Made by a program: the position numbers and the translations under genes
Origin: Amoebophrya sp. A120
Lineage: Eukaryota > Sar > Dinophyceae > Syndiniales > Amoebophryaceae
Assembly (NCBI GenBank): GCA_905178155.1
Contig: CAJINV010000005.1
Coordinates: 4,012,918-4,076,917 of the forward strand
Length of the DNA: 64,000 nt
Direction: 5' to 3'
Part shown: positions 1 through 12,567 of the stretch, piece by piece
Layout of the letters: the number at the start of each line of letters is the position of its first letter
Numbering within the stretch: the stretch's first letter is position 1
The notes under the pieces: generated by a model
What the model saw: only the letters and a program-made list of their open reading frames with translations
What the model was told of the DNA's origin: nothing
Databases searched by the model: none

Positions 1-213
1 TCGTCGCGATCTTCAGCAGCAGAGGCGAGCATCTGACAGGGGCGAGATCATGAACATGAGTACAAAGGTTCAGTTAAGTATTCCTAGGAACTTATTTTTC
101 AACATTTCGTCCATACACTCACAGTTACAAACAATGACGAAAAGTTGATGGAGCCAGGCCGCCTCCTGGATTTTTCCTATTTATAATTTTATTCTCATCA
201 ATTATTGTCCTCT
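1..213. other. Downstream flank of the DNA polymerase gene
   Basis: AT-rich sequence beyond the polymerase stop codon. No open frame, RNA gene or element end was recognised. It probably holds the 3' UTR. Confidence 0.4.
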
Positions 214-3200
214 TCACATCCACGTGTCACTGATCCGCGAATCCACCACAAGCGGTGTATATTATTTGTAAAAACGTCCCCACCACAGAGTTAAGATGGG
301 GATTTTGCAACACAAACCTTGAAGTTTTGGTAACCACGCATGACAAATTGCAGGCTGTAGTGTACTAGTGCAGTTTAGCAAGGGAAGCCGCATAACAAAT
401 CCATCCCTTTATTCTGTTTACAGCATTACAAGTTCCAAACCACGATGGATAATGCCTCTCATGGGGATGCGCATTACAAACGCTTTTGTGCTTGCAGATC
501 TGCATGACAACTCTGGGGTGGGGACGTTTTTCCTCAGGATAGTGTACGCAACTTCATCATCATCCCGCTAGTAGATTCCGCAAGACGGATGATCTCGCGC
601 TCGGCCGCCTCGGCGTTCTCCACAGGCCCTTCCAATATAAGCTCGTCGTGAATTTGCAGAATTTGGACAAACTTCAACTCCTTCAGCACCGGTGATCGGT
701 GCAGCTCGATCATGGCGTTTGTAACGACGTCCGCCGCGCTGCCCTGCACCGGCGTGTTTGTTGCCACCCGCTCCAAATGTTTTCTGCGCGCGTGCGTCAG
801 CACCTGTTTATTGCTTCTCGGGGGCGCACTTCTTTTGTTCGATGGATGATGATGATCTTCTCGGTCATCATGATGCTGCCCCGGAAGTTGTAGCTCCTCA
901 GGTTCAAGGTGTGGACGATTCGCGACGTGCTCCGCACTTCTATCCACAAACACCTGCGCGGCCATTTGCTGCTGCTGCTGCTGCTGCGCCGTGTAGTAGC
1001 TGTGCAGGTCGGGGATCCAGCGCCGCCGGCCCAGCAGGGTCTCGACGTATCCGTCTTCGTAGGCTCGCTGGATCGTGCGTTGCTGCCACTGGAGCACCTC
1101 CGGAAAGCGGGCATACCATGTGTTGATGATCTGCTCCGCTTCTTCCGCTCCACCGTCCAGCTGTAGCGTTTTGGCGAGGCCGTACTTGTATGGATTGCAA
1201 ATATGTCTGGGTCTGGAACCTTGTGATGCAAGGAAGGGAATAGCAAGCACACTGTAATGCGCTCCATAGCATGACAAATTTTTCCGTGGTTTAGAGTTGC
1301 GTCCTCCGCATGAGACACTGCGTTTTTGCATGACACGAGGGAGGACGTCCTCGCGGGAGCGCAACACAGAGCTCAGATTCATCTCAGACTAGCATGACAA
1401 ATCTTGCAATCTCCCAGACCCAGAGGACATATTTGCAGTTGATAACTTGGTGACCCCATACACGACTGCGAAGTTGAGGGTCTTGGCTTTTTTGCGCTCC
1501 ACTGGAAACTGGTCCTTGACATACGCAATGTCGTCTTGATGTTCCGCCAGCATCCTGGTGCCGTCCGTATTGTTTGAGGTTTCTGGCGCGTTATTGCCGC
1601 CGTTTGTTACATCGCCCCCGACCACTACTGCGTGTTGCTGGCTCACGGCTTGCGTACTATCGTGTTTACCAATGTGTGGGAACATGGCGAGTGCAGTACG
1701 CGAGTGGAAATCGCCACCCTTTTTGAATCCGTCCAACATCGCCTCGCAATTAGCTAAGTGTGCGAGCAGCCGCAGCTCCAGCTGTGAGTAATCGATAATG
1801 ACAAAGGTTTTGCCCGGCGCGGCGGCAAAACAAGAGCGGAGATTGTACGTTCGCGAAGCGGTTGGCACGTTCTGCAGGTTGGGTTTACGGCAGGCCAAGC
1901 GCCCCGTAGCGGTGTAAAGGTTTAAGTTCATGTAGATGCGCGGCAGCGAAGCGGCCAACGTTTCGTTAGATTTTTGTTTGTTGTACTCGATTGCGTAATT
2001 CGCCAGGGGATACATGAAACTCTGTAACATGGCCGTCGAGTCGAGATACTCAAGTAACGAAGGGTCGAACGGCGGGGGAGGCGTCGTCTCGGCTTATGGA
2101 TGTGTCAGGTTTGAAAACGTCAAAGTTGAAATAGTTTGTCATGCTAAACCGACCGAAACCACTACACAACCTGTAAGGGCACCTCACCGCAGATGGTCCG
2201 CAGAAATAGTTTGTCATGCATAAAACGGATACCGGTTAGACCTACAGTTTGTAGTCGGTGCATGACAAATTTTCCCGGTCCTGGAAGCGAGTCTGTCATG
2301 TGGTTTAGGGCAAAAGACCTGCCTTCTGTCATGCTAGTCAGCAATCCAACTTTTGACCCTTACCAGGACTATAATCTGCCTCCCGTACGTCCTCTGCATT
2401 AGAGTCACTCTCTGTATTGCATTTTATGCATGACAAACTATTTAAACTTTGACGATTTCAAATCTGACACTCCCATACGGCTGCTGCATGTTGTACAGGT
2501 GAATTAGGTGCGGCTTCGGGTTTGCTCTGCTGGTCAGCAGAATAAAGAACGTCGCTCTGACGGCGTTCATCGTCACGTCCGTCAGTATCTTTCTGCAGTC
2601 GGTTTTCTAGCGCTTCGTCGAGACGACTTACTTCGTGCTCAACGTCGTCGTGTAGTCCTTCCCGCCGGGTCGGAGTTCCACGTGCATCAGCACCATCAAG
2701 AGCCTGTTGTTCCACGCCTCCTTCATCTTTTTCCCTCGCCGCGACTACTTCAAGCCTGTGTCGCTTAAGAATTGCCGCGAGCGTGTCTTTGCTCACGGAC
2801 GGCCAGCCTTTCTTGGTGTAGCTGTGCGGCTCCAGTCCCAAGCCTGGAATAGTGATGTGCTGGAGTGTTTTGTCGGCTTTGCAAATCTGTTCCGCTCGTC
2901 GCTGTTCCAAGTCCGCAAGTTCCGGGATGCGCAGCAGTTCCGCGATCAGCTTCCCTTTGGTACCAAGTTTTGACTTCTGGGTGACCTCCTCGCTCCAGGG
3001 CCGCAACAGGTCCACCCACAGCTTCAAATCCGCAAGCTTCAACTTTTTCAGCTTCTGCGACATTTCCGCACGGGTCATGCGGATTTCATCTTCGTCCACT
3101 TCCTGATCGAGATCGTCGCTCATTTCTTGCGCCGCTTCTAGGCCCTCACAAGAACCTCCTTCGCCTTCTTCGTTCGGCTCGTCTTCGACCCACTTCTTGA

Positions 3201-5486
3201 GGTAAGTCTCGAGATCGGACTGCACCTGGTACAGTTCTAAAACGTTCTGCTCGGCGTCCGCCCTGGCGCTCGCGACGGCTTCTTCATCAAAGTACTCTGC
3301 TTCGACGGAAAAGGAGTCGGCCTCGGGCAGAAACAACACGTCGTCCGATTTGCTGCTAGAGGAGTAGTAATTCGGCCTAGTACCTGTCGGTGATCTATTG
3401 GTCGTCAAAGTGCTGCCGTAGTCGTCGTCTTTTACGGTGCAATTATCCCATGGAGCGAACAACAATTGCATCAGCTGCTTCGTGCTCCCTATATGTAGCA
3501 AATGCGCATTCTGTTCGTCGAATGCAGTGGCTGCAGCTTTTTTTCGGATTTTGCTGCCTGTCGTGCCCCTTCCTGTTCCTGACAGATGCTCGGCCTGGAG
3601 CTGCTCTAGCTCCGCTTGTTTCTTCTTCTCGAATGTTTCCCGCTTGTTTGTCATCTGACCTTTGACCCACATACGAAACTTCTGCTCCGCAGCGCCTCGT
3701 TCTCTTTCCGCTTGGGCGGTAAGCTGCTGCAGCCTCTGGACGTTGAGCCCGACCCCTCGCGATTCGATCTCGGCCAAAACCTGTCCAAACTCGTGCCAAT
3801 GCTGGTGGTATAGGTCGTGAAACGTCTCACCGCGAAACTCGATGCTCTGGAGAACGGTCTCGAGATGGTGATACGCTGTAATCGTGCAGTCCTCGAGGTT
3901 TGTGTTCGCCATTTGCGCTCTTTCCGGTGCTCCGTCTGACAACCGGCTCATGTGCATCACGTCCGCATGAAAACCGTGCTGGGTTTGTAAAGTAAAATAC
4001 TTTTTATTTTGATATACAACTTGTTTATTTCTGTCTAGCAGATGAAACAGAAATTTTCAAATGTCCGGGTTGCAGTTCATGCGCACCGCGGAGAGAATCA
4101 ATAGTTTATTCGGAGAAGCCGTTCTTCAGGGGGACAGTACTCTCTTCACGGGGAGGTACTAACTTAGGTACTGTTTTACACACGCAGCCACACGGACTCA
4201 AATTGTTTCTTCAGGCAATCGGCCAAAAGTTGTTCGTCATAAATCTTTCATCATATCGAGAACTACCTAAAAAGTACCAGATCCGTGATGCCCAAGCGCT
4301 GCTCAAACTGGAAGCGATGCCACGAGTAGTTGTAGTAAATTTTGGGGATGTGTGGATTTCGGAATAGCGGCGCGAATTCTTGCACTTCGTGCCACGGTAC
4401 ACAAAGCCGGTCTATTTCGACCACGCCGCCCGCTGCGAGTAAAGAGGAGCCCCCGACCACTGATCGAGAAGGCTCTTCTACTTGTGCAGCGCTTTGCTCC
4501 TCAAAGCAGCCACGATGCGGCGGGAGTCGCCCGATGGTCAGGATGATCCCCGCTCCTTCGCTTGAGGGGGACGTAGATGTCGCTTCGTCGGCCCCAACGA
4601 CCGTCGTAACGCCGGTCGTAGCACTGGAAGCGGAAAATGCAGCGGAAGCCAGGTACGTTGTCGGTTGTAAGCGCGCAGTTCTACGAGTATAACTTGGCAG
4701 TCGTTCTTGTGGCTGGCTAGTGGAAGAACTGGAAGCCGAGGTTGACACTACAACCGACGAGGAGCCGGCTGGATACGTCTGCGTCGTGGTAGCCACCGAA
4801 AGAGCCGATCCGGGGGTTGTTGTACTGAAAGAACAATCACGTGCTGGACGAGCAGTCGTTGTGCTCTCGCCTGCGCAGTTTTTTTGTGTTGGCTCTACTT
4901 CGAGATCGAGACGGGCGGGCGGCCACCAGCCTTCTCGTTCTAGGCGTTTTCGGAAGCGGGCCTTTTCCTCGGAGGTACTCCACCGCAACGGCTTGGTGCC
5001 GGGCGGACGAGGTTTTTTGGAAGGTCTTGCAGAACTACCGTCAGAGGGAAGATGGTCTCGCCCTTGTTTGTCATCAGTTGCGGAACAGGATGCATCGTTT
5101 CTTGCTGAGAGCAAGGGGGCTGTAGAACAAGCAGAGCCACTCGCGGCTCTGGCACTACCCGTACTGCATCCTGGTGCCGTAGTTGCCCCGCAGAGCCGAG
5201 CTAGTCGCGGTGTGGGAGCCGCGGGAGCTGAAACAGTAGAACCCGCTGCGACGGCCACGGAACTTGCGATCGGTAGAGTGGGTGTAGGTGACGCCGTCGT
5301 TGGTGATGCAGCGGCCTGCTTCGTGGACCACCAGGCTTGCCACCGCGACGCCGCGGAGGTGGCCGCTTGCTTTTCGAGCGCCGGCGACAAAAAGCGAGCG
5401 GCCGGATAACTTGCCGAGTGGAGCAACCCGTCGACAAACCGCTCCCATGTGCCGCGAAAAACTTCACGCACCGGCCGCCACATCAT
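214..5486 (-). CDS. Plant-and-protist organellar (POP-type) family-A DNA polymerase, five exons
   Basis: DNA-dependent DNA polymerase, predicted to copy organellar DNA. Exons (minus order) 4278-5486, 2478-3978, 1445-2089, 542-1183 and 214-254 sum to 4038 nt (1345 aa). The first intron, 3979-4277, is GT-AG; the other three are introners IE-F, IE-A and IE-B. The polymerase motifs are clear: TGRLACRKPNLQNVP near residue 963, motif A with DYSQLELR near 1000, motif B RKKAKTLNFAVVYG near 1100, motif C QIHDELILE near 1298, and a C-terminal TPLVVDSRISDTW. HGFHADVMHMSRL just after exon 1 is the POP-type exonuclease-domain signature. The exonuclease looks altered: the Asp expected after NYS(F) is His (NYSWHRF), and no DxE motif is visible upstream. 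Exon 1 begins MWRPVREVF and is Ser/Ala-rich, compatible with a targeting leader. Exon 2 carries an acidic insertion of roughly 300 residues. Confidence 0.9.
260..541. mobile_element. Introner IE-B, copy 1 (last intron of the polymerase)
   Basis: 282-bp element with IE-B ends (TATCCTGAGGAAAAACGT at the right end read inward; the left tip is degenerate). The direct repeat GTGTA lies at 255-259 and 542-546. Removing the element and one repeat joins ...KLRT to PLVVDSRISDTWM and a stop, which is the expected family-A polymerase C-terminus. The interior contains several TTGTNATGC-type words. Confidence 0.88.
1189..1444. mobile_element. Introner IE-A, copy 1 (in polymerase motif B)
   Basis: 256-bp element with ends of the TCTGGGTCTGG type. 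The direct repeat ACTTG is at 1184-1188 and 1445-1449. It sits inside the conserved O-helix (motif B); precise removal restores NFAVVYGVTKYGLAKTL. Confidence 0.93.
2095..2477. mobile_element. Introner IE-F, copy 1 (in the polymerase)
   Basis: 383-bp element; both ends carry TATGG(G/A)..TGTC and an inner TTTGAAAACGTCAAAGTT-like arm. The direct repeat CGGCT is at 2090-2094 and 2478-2482. Removal joins ...VQHAA to ETTPPPPFDPSLLEYL in frame. A second IE-F copy lies at 45461-45768. Confidence 0.9.
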
Positions 5487-6051
5487 GTGCTGTCACCCTT
5501 CCAACACGAGTTAAAATGATGCAACCATCAGAAGCAATAAATTTCGCGATTTATGGGTCATTTAGAAATCATCGTTAATTTTGTGCTCACGCTGGACCCC
5601 CTGTGTATTCTGAAAAAGTAGATCAGATCTAATACTTTCATTATTCGTCGAGTCTGAAATGTTCCGGCCTCGGATTGCGCTCTTCTTGTTGCGCACGCGC
5701 CATGTGCGACTAAAAGTAATTACTAAATAAAGTACTCCTGCTGCATCTCCTGTGGCAAGTAACGGGTTGTTTCAGACATTTTCATACGCTCGCAGCTGCA
5801 GGCACTCCTCGACAGGACACTGTTCTGACCTGTCGGCCGACGAACTCGCTCTTCAAGCTGCAAAAATAAAAGATCGGGGTGAGGCTGAGGAAATAGTTGA
5901 GGGGTAGTATAGTGGATTGAGCAGCTAGAAGACCCGGAAGTTGTAAATGGGCTGTAAAAAATGGGCTATGAAAATGGGACACCTTCGCGGAATTAAATAC
6001 ATACACTGAACTCACTGCTTTTGCTCTTGAGTTCTTGTTTTTTTCCAACAT
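5487..6051. other. Gene-free stretch between the polymerase start and the Sel1 gene stop
   Basis: AT-rich spacer that should hold the polymerase 5' leader and the Sel1 3' UTR. No promoter motif, RNA gene or introner end was seen. Confidence 0.4.
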
Positions 6052-9000
6052 TCATAAGTCAGTTTTTCTTTTTTTCCGTGTTTCATCCAATTTCTTGTGT
6101 TGTTTCAATTTTTTCCGCCATTTCTCAGCGTTTTTTGGTTTGTTGTCTTGTCCGTACATAGTTGCAAGCATGTGCATTGCCTCCGGGATGTGGTTTGCTG
6201 CTGCCTTACGAGCGTATTTGTAGGCCAGGTGCCGGTCCTCTTCTGCGAAAAACAGGATGGCCGCGTTGTAGGCGGCCTTACCATGCGTGTCGTCCAACTC
6301 AAAAGCTTTTACAAAAAGGTTTGCGACCTTACCGGGCTGCAGCTCCTCGTTAGCCTGCATGGCAACCTCGGGGTCGACAACAGATACTCCTCGCGTTTTT
6401 CCCTCGTTTACATCATCTCGTCCCGTGCCACTGTAGCCCGCCAGGTCGGATCTTCGATCGAGTTCAGCGAGGTGGATGCGGGCCGCGGAGTATCAAGAGG
6501 AAAATGGACGACTCCACCACACCACATTCCTCTTTCCGAGCGAAGAGGGATTTCTCCTCGTTCGGTCACGGAAGACAACAAGCCTTGTTTGCGTACGAAT
6601 CAACGCCGATATTGGAAGGAAGTTCTTTAGTAAATTGGGCTCATCTCCTGCTGGTGGTTCTATCTGTGCCTCTTCATTGATGGAAGAACGAGTTGTGGTG
6701 TTTGGATTGTAGTGCATTTTCATCTCGGTACGGAATAGCATGCCTTCGCTGCAGTCTGTATTGCGGTTGAGCGAATGCGTGGCCAGTTTGGGTGCTCGGG
6801 CGGTACGATGAACCGCGGATGTTCGTGGCTGGAGGCCGTCGTGCCGGGGACTTTGCGGTTTATTTCTGTGTTTGTCCTCATCAACGCCGCGTATTGCCGT
6901 AGCAGAGCATTGTATTCTGGATCCGTCTTGTTGGCAAAGAGCTCGCTAACCAAGAGCCGATCACCCGACGTCAGGCCTCTTGTGATAGAACTATCATTGC
7001 TCGTCGCCTCGACGTCGACGTCTTCAGTGTCGTCCCACCCAGCGTCAAAGTCGTGGTCGTCGACTTCAGGACCGGGAGCTACAACTGTGGGATGTCGTGT
7101 AGAAAAATAATCCCATCACAATGCCGACGATACTGAACAAAAATAAAGATGTGCTGTTGCGTCTGCGTGTATTTTTCTGTCAGTAGTTGTAAGAGTTCTG
7201 CCTCGAAGTAAAGCTTTTCGAGCCGATAGCGGCTTGTTTGGTTGGACAACGTTAGCACAGACCCAACCCACTCGCTTCATCTTTTTCTGTTGCCGATTAT
7301 GGTAAGTATAGTAGCCTGAAGATGATATCTTTATCCCGCTCCGTTGCCCGTCAACACAATCGCAAACGCGCGCTGAGTGGGGTCAGAAGAGTAGCAAGGC
7401 CTTTTCTGACGTTTACGCATCTGCTTGGAGATTGATACAGCGGGGACCTTTTTGTGACGCAGACCAGATGCAGATCCACGTAATATGTTGTGTCCACATG
7501 CAAATAAGTAATATGATGTATGGGATAATTACCAGTACGTTAACTTTTCTGTGCGATACTCCTGGCATACTTGGATCATCTTGCTTGTGAGCTATATTTG
7601 CTCGCGCTGTTTCGCCGCGCCGACTGCCATCTATCATCGCATCTTCCTTCGTGCCGAAAAGTGAGTCCCACAACCAAGATGACTCAACATCTTCTGCGGT
7701 TGAGGTGCTGTTGTTGAGATGCGTAAAATTATTCCGTGTGTGATGTGTGTGATTTGCAGTGTCCTTCTCTAACACTGCTTCTACCGGGCGTGGGCGGGAC
7801 GGAAACACACTGTTCAACAGCGTGCTGGGCTCGCGCTCGCCATCGTCTACTTTCCCGAGGTGCGAGGAGGACGTGAAGGCGCATCTATTTTTTTCGGTGG
7901 TCGATGTTGTGTCTCCAGTCCCACTGTTGACATCAAGTCCGCCAGGTCCGTCACCTCCTTTACACGATGGATCGTCGCGGTATGCCGCCCCGGAGCTGCA
8001 AGCTTCTTGGTAAAACTGCAACGCAAGCGAGAGTACGGGACCTGCCCAGGCGGTTCGATTCGTGGCATCGCTTTCAGACCACGGCAACAGCCTGCCTGTT
8101 CGTCTTTGATGTTCGTCCGGAGCAGGTGATGAACTTGCCGTCGAGGTGTGCTGGAGGAGGCTCTCGCGAACCACCGAGAAAACTTTGCCAGCATCATTTT
8201 TGCGTTTCTTGCCACTTTCAGGGGTCAGCGTTTTCATATCCGTGTGCCGGCCTTCTTGATGTTCCTCTTCCTCTTCTAGCAGACGCCCAAGATTGTACAT
8301 AGCGCTGACGTGCCGCCCTTGTTTCGCACTTTCGGCAAACAAGAAGGCGGCCTTCGTGCTGTTCCGGAAGACCACACTTCCTTCCGAAAACAAAACTGCC
8401 AGCTCGTACAGCGCAATGTCGTTGCCCTTCGCAGCGGCCTTCTTGTAGAAGGCGATAGCCTTGTCGAATTTTTTCAGCCGAAAGAACCCTGAGGCCGCAT
8501 CTACCATGCTGGGGACGTGCCGCCGCTGCGCTGCCGCCTCGTACCACCGCAACGCTTCTGGCGCACTGGTCCTACTCCGCGCCACGGCATGGCCTTCTCA
8601 AACGGTACACATGCATGATGGGTGTCGTTTTTTCAGGCGATCTGTTACTGCTCAGAGCCTCTATAATCACCTTCCGTATGCGAAAGAATGAGAAAGCTGG
8701 TTAGCATGACAAGTTTTCCGCGACGCGCTAATCTGCTATGCGGAAATCAAAATTGTAAGACGAGCTGCAAAAGCAAAATCCCGCCTGTTCCCGCCTCGTT
8801 ACTTTTCCATTAATTTTTCTTGCTTCACACAATCAAGGAACAAACATGACACAGAAAATTGCAATCGCGAGTAATGTAAGTAACTGTAACATTTGAGAAC
8901 GCCATACACGGCGACCAGGGCTTCTGGCTTCGTTGCCAGCACAGCTTCAGATCTCGACAGGGCAGCCACCGTTGTGGATGCAGGGCCGAATCGTGCTCCT

Positions 9001-9290
9001 GAGTGCAAGAGAAAGTAGAAAGCGCAGGCATAAAGCCGAATGGCGGTGAAGAAGTATGAAAGAGAAGGACCCATCCTTACCGCCTCCGAGTGGAACTGGG
9101 ATAGGAAAAGGGAATTCCGGCGAAACCGGCGAATAACACAAATAAAATGTTGGCTCCTTCTACTAGTGCTACTTACGTCACAAGTGCGTTCATTTTTTTG
9201 CGGAGAGCAGCAAACCTCCGTGGATCTCCATCTTCAAATATTTTTCTTCTTCGTTCTTGTGAAACCAAAACCGGGGGAACCGCGTTGATC
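6052..9290 (-). CDS. Sel1-like (TPR-type) repeat protein, multi-exon, 5' end unresolved
   Basis: Sel1 repeats are short helical hairpins that scaffold protein complexes, often at the ER or in signalling; no specific role can be assigned. About three repeats lie in the exon at about 7540-8582 (EALRWYEAAAQRRHVPSMV, DKAIAFYKKAAAKGNDIAL, STKAAFLFAESAKQGRHVSAM). Two more lie in the last exon at about 6052-6490 (HGKAAYNAAILFFAEEDRHL, AYKYARKAAANHIPEAMHML), with an exon ending at a GTACCG donor (6732) between. A Ser/Thr-rich linker follows the first block. Introner IE-C at 8588-8906 splits the gene; its removal gives PEALVAV-ARSRTSAPEALRWY in frame. An upstream candidate exon (about 9180-9288) ends at GTAAGT, but the phase of its junction was not resolved. 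The stop at 6052 follows a Lys-rich tail. Confidence 0.7.
8588..8906. mobile_element. Introner IE-C, copy 1 (in the Sel1 gene)
   Basis: 319-bp element with ends ATGGCCTTCTCAAACGGTAC and, inverted, ATGGCGTTCTCAAATG. The direct repeat CACGG is at 8583-8587 and 8907-8911. The leftmost base is C instead of T. Removal keeps the reading frame. Confidence 0.85.
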
Positions 9291-11384
9291 GGGCAACTGC
9301 AAGAGCTCAAAGGCATTGAGGTTCGAGAGCGAAATAACTCCCATTCATGCACTTATCTGCTTACGGCAGAAGATGTTCGTGGACTCAGGACCAAGGGCTT
9401 CCGTGTTCAACATTGCTGATACTTCTGAATCTTTGTCGTTCTGTCACCGTAGTACCTGTAGGGCAGTCAGGCAGGTTAGGCTCCTGCAAGATGCAGAAAC
9501 GAAGAACAAGATACAGAGACTTCCCTTCCCTCCAGGGGCGGGAATATCAGCGAACCTCAACACCGCGTTTTAAACGCGTGAGGGTCTTGCTCTGCAAGAA
9601 ATCCACTTCAGGACCCGGGGAGTATATCTTGCTGTAAGAAGTTGAAGTTCAAGAATCTGAATGCCGATAGGGGGAATCAGCTCTATGACGTACCTGAAGT
9701 TTGTATAGGGTGTACAAACATACATACACGTTCCACGCGGCTCTGCGAGAGGTTTGTGGTGCTCTAAATTTGATCCTGTCTCCCGGAAAGTGATCCACCC
9801 AACGTAGTACGGGCGAGCAAGGGCGTGAAGGAACCCTCTGCGTTCGTAATGTGGACGAACGTCGCAAGAGGTGAACAAGGATCCTGGAGGTGCCTGGGCC
9901 GCCCTTTGCTGGGGGGGGCGACTTAGAGCGCACCGGCGAGCTCTATATCCATGCTCCTGATGGCCGCATCAATGCGTCCTCGCTACGAGCGTCGTGTTGA
10001 TTGATTTTGCCACGATCTTTCAATGTCGGCGGCGGGCTACGAGCCTTGTGCCGCGTTCATCGTGCATCCTGCATTCTAGCGGATGCTACTGCTCCATCTC
10101 TCCACAGACAGAGAGAGGAGGGGGGGAATCTACTACGAGCAGGCCCCCCGATGCCAGGGCAGCCTCTACGGCAGCAACCCGGAGGGCAGACGCGGTCGGA
10201 CGCACGGGAAAGGCGCAGGGCCCAACCCTGCGAGGGCAGTGCATGCGTCCACGCGCGTAAGTAAGAGCAATGTGGGGCGCAGCCCAATCCTCCGGACGCG
10301 GGCCCATGGCTTTCTGGTGCTTGCTAGGTGGCAGGGAGGCGCATGGCAGTCGCGGGCCTTCGTGTCTTGCACATCTTTGCGCGCTCGCTGCGTGGCCCTG
10401 TATTGGCGTCCCGTTGTCGTATGCTCCGGGGCTGCACACGCAACCGATCGGATGCGACGGGCATGCCACAGGGGAGGCTACAGGGGCGTGGGCAATGTTT
10501 TTAGACGCTGAAGGCGGCGCGCGATGGTCTAGCTGCGAGCTAGACCTGCTGCGACGAGCGTTCCACGGACCGAACTAGGCCAGATGCTCCACAGGCCTCG
10601 CGTAGCTGAGGCGGATACATTGTCTCACTCTGAGCGCGTTGCCAGTCGGTCCTGGCATCTGCTGGGCCCTAAAGACAGACCAAGCACTTTTGTGCTCCGA
10701 GCACATGGGCTCCCTTCCCTACAAGGGCGTATAGGGTGTACAAACGTACATTGTCGCCAAAACTTTACATAAAGAGCCACACATAGTTGGATCTATTGCT
10801 TCAGGTTCTCGCGTACTTCTACAAATAGCGTCGCCTGCTCCATCCTGGTTTTCCGGTCGCCACCAGAAAAATCTCCACATAGAAGGTGGCCAAGAACCGT
10901 GACGTCGTCACTAGAACAAATTGGTCGCTCTAGAAACTTCCCCTCCACCTGTTGGTCTAGCGTGTAACTACATTGGATTCACATTACTGAAGCTGCTCTT
11001 TCAATCGTTTTCCATATCATAGTCGTACCTTTAAGTCATAGAAGTATTCATTAGATGTCTCGAGAAAAACTCTGATCGTTTCTACCAACAACACCAGTAC
11101 CAGTGAGTCGGAAGGTACAGTGCCGGTCTGCGAGATGCAGAAACCTGCACGCAGACATCGTAAAGATACACCCAAATATCGACGGTTTTGATAGCGGAGT
11201 TGAACCTTCTCTGTCCTGTCGTTACGAGTACCAGGAAAATAGTGAAAACTGTGACCGAGATTCGCGCAGCAGTTTGGGTAGATCCTGCCGCGAAGGTCGA
11301 TATTTTTTCGTACAGCGGAAAATTGTCACCGCTTAAGTTTTTCGTGCAATTGAAACTTGTCCAATTTCACTTCCTCGGAGCATA
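9291..11384. other. Long stretch without a supportable gene
   Basis: Open frames here overlap on both strands, as expected of GC-rich non-coding DNA, and none resembles a protein family. The only clear structure is the 1-kb segment between direct repeats, listed separately. The left part could hold the 5' exon of the Sel1 gene. Confidence 0.4.
9703..10751. repeat. Direct repeats of 23 bp flanking a 1-kb GC-rich segment
   Basis: The word GTATAGGGTGTACAAAC followed by (A/G)TACAT occurs at 9703-9725 and again at 10729-10751, with one mismatch in 23 bp. The roughly 1000 bp between are more GC-rich than either flank. They contain a perfect 9-bp inverted repeat with a 3-nt loop (10526-10546). This could be a retro-inserted sequence with a long target-site duplication, or a segmental duplication. 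No reverse transcriptase, integrase or poly(A) end is visible. Confidence 0.45.
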
Positions 11385-12567
11385 TTACCTAATAAGTTGT
11401 TCGAAACGAGTCTTTCGCTCGAAGTAGCGTCGCTTGTCGAAAGAGTCCGCTTTCAGGTCGTTCGGTCGTACCGAGTCCAGATTCGGTTCGAGCAAATACG
11501 TCAGGGGATGCTTGCCCTCGGGATCCATGGCAGTCAACACCGAGATCCTCACCTGGATCCGCGCACCGCCGGACACGGCGGCCACGTCCCTCGCACGGCG
11601 GGAGTTCCTCGGGACGAGCACATTCTGGTTCGCGTAGTCCAGAGACACCCCGTCATGTTCGGTTCCCAAGTCCCACTGCTCCACGGACCCCTCGCCGAAC
11701 AGGTTCATAGGATACTCGTGGACGGGCTTGCGGTAGTACAAGGTGCGTCCCGTGAGGCTGCAATAAAAGGGCACTCCCTGCCACGTCGCGGCCCCTGGGC
11801 GCATCGGGTTTAACAGAAACTCGCGCAAACCGTTGGTCTCCATCGGCACCTGCGGCTGCGTCTGGCACAACTCCTTGATCGACTGGCCAGACACCTTCCA
11901 CTTGTCCAACGAGTACAGGTCCCACCACTTGTCCTGCGCCAGCAGGACCACATTCCGCTGTGTGGCGGACAAAATACACCCCATCTTGTGGGTGTGCTCG
12001 GTTGACGCCAGAATCTTTTTCAGAAATTCTGCTTGTGCTTCATCCACAGGAACAGACCACGACAAGCTCGGATCGATAGTGCTTCCCTTGCCCCCGCGGC
12101 CGATGCCATCGTTGCCCGGATCGTCGCGTCCCTCTCCCTTGCCTTTGCCCTGTCCGGGACCCCCTTTTCCAGCTGCATGTGCATCTGCTCCCGACGCCGC
12201 GCCCATGCCGTTTTCGACACCCTTTCCACCGGCTGCGCCGGACTTACCTCGTCCTTGTCCTCCCGCACGGGCGGAGGGAACGCACTCCTGCGTCGCGAGG
12301 CTAGTAACAATAACCTGCAATGCGCTAGTTTTTGTTAATGCCGCCACTTACAACAAGAGATAATTGATTTTCATTAGTTTATTACAGATTGCATTGTATA
12401 TGTATTCGATCCGCTCTTGTTTCAAACAGACGCGGCGCTCGCTCTCTGACCAGGCTATACTTGCGAGGATCCGTCTGACAACACAGTTGTGGGAACAGGA
12501 CGTGCGAAAACCCTGCAACGCGACACACGGCCTCAAGTCGTGAAAGCAGAAGGAGAGCAGCGTGCAT
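11385..12567 (-). CDS. Hypothetical Gly/Lys-rich protein, probably two exons
   Basis: Not a recognised family. Exon 11385-12324 encodes a Gly/Lys/Ala-rich stretch, then a 230-residue globular-looking part (ILSATQRNVVLLAQDKWWDL, then LTGRTLYYRKPVHEYPMNLF) and a basic end (FDKRRYFERKTRFEQLIR). The first exon is inferred at 12461-12567. It starts MHAALLLLSRLEAVCRVAGF, which resembles a signal or membrane leader, and joins through a GT-AG intron (12325-12460). The joined length of 1047 nt is a whole number of codons. If that splice is wrong, the start lies elsewhere. No introner interrupts it, unlike most neighbours. Confidence 0.55.

Noticed and set aside
10083-10578. Overlapping 100-140-residue open frames on both strands
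   Set aside because: GC-rich sequence gives long frames in many phases; none shows a domain or biased codon use, and they contradict each other.
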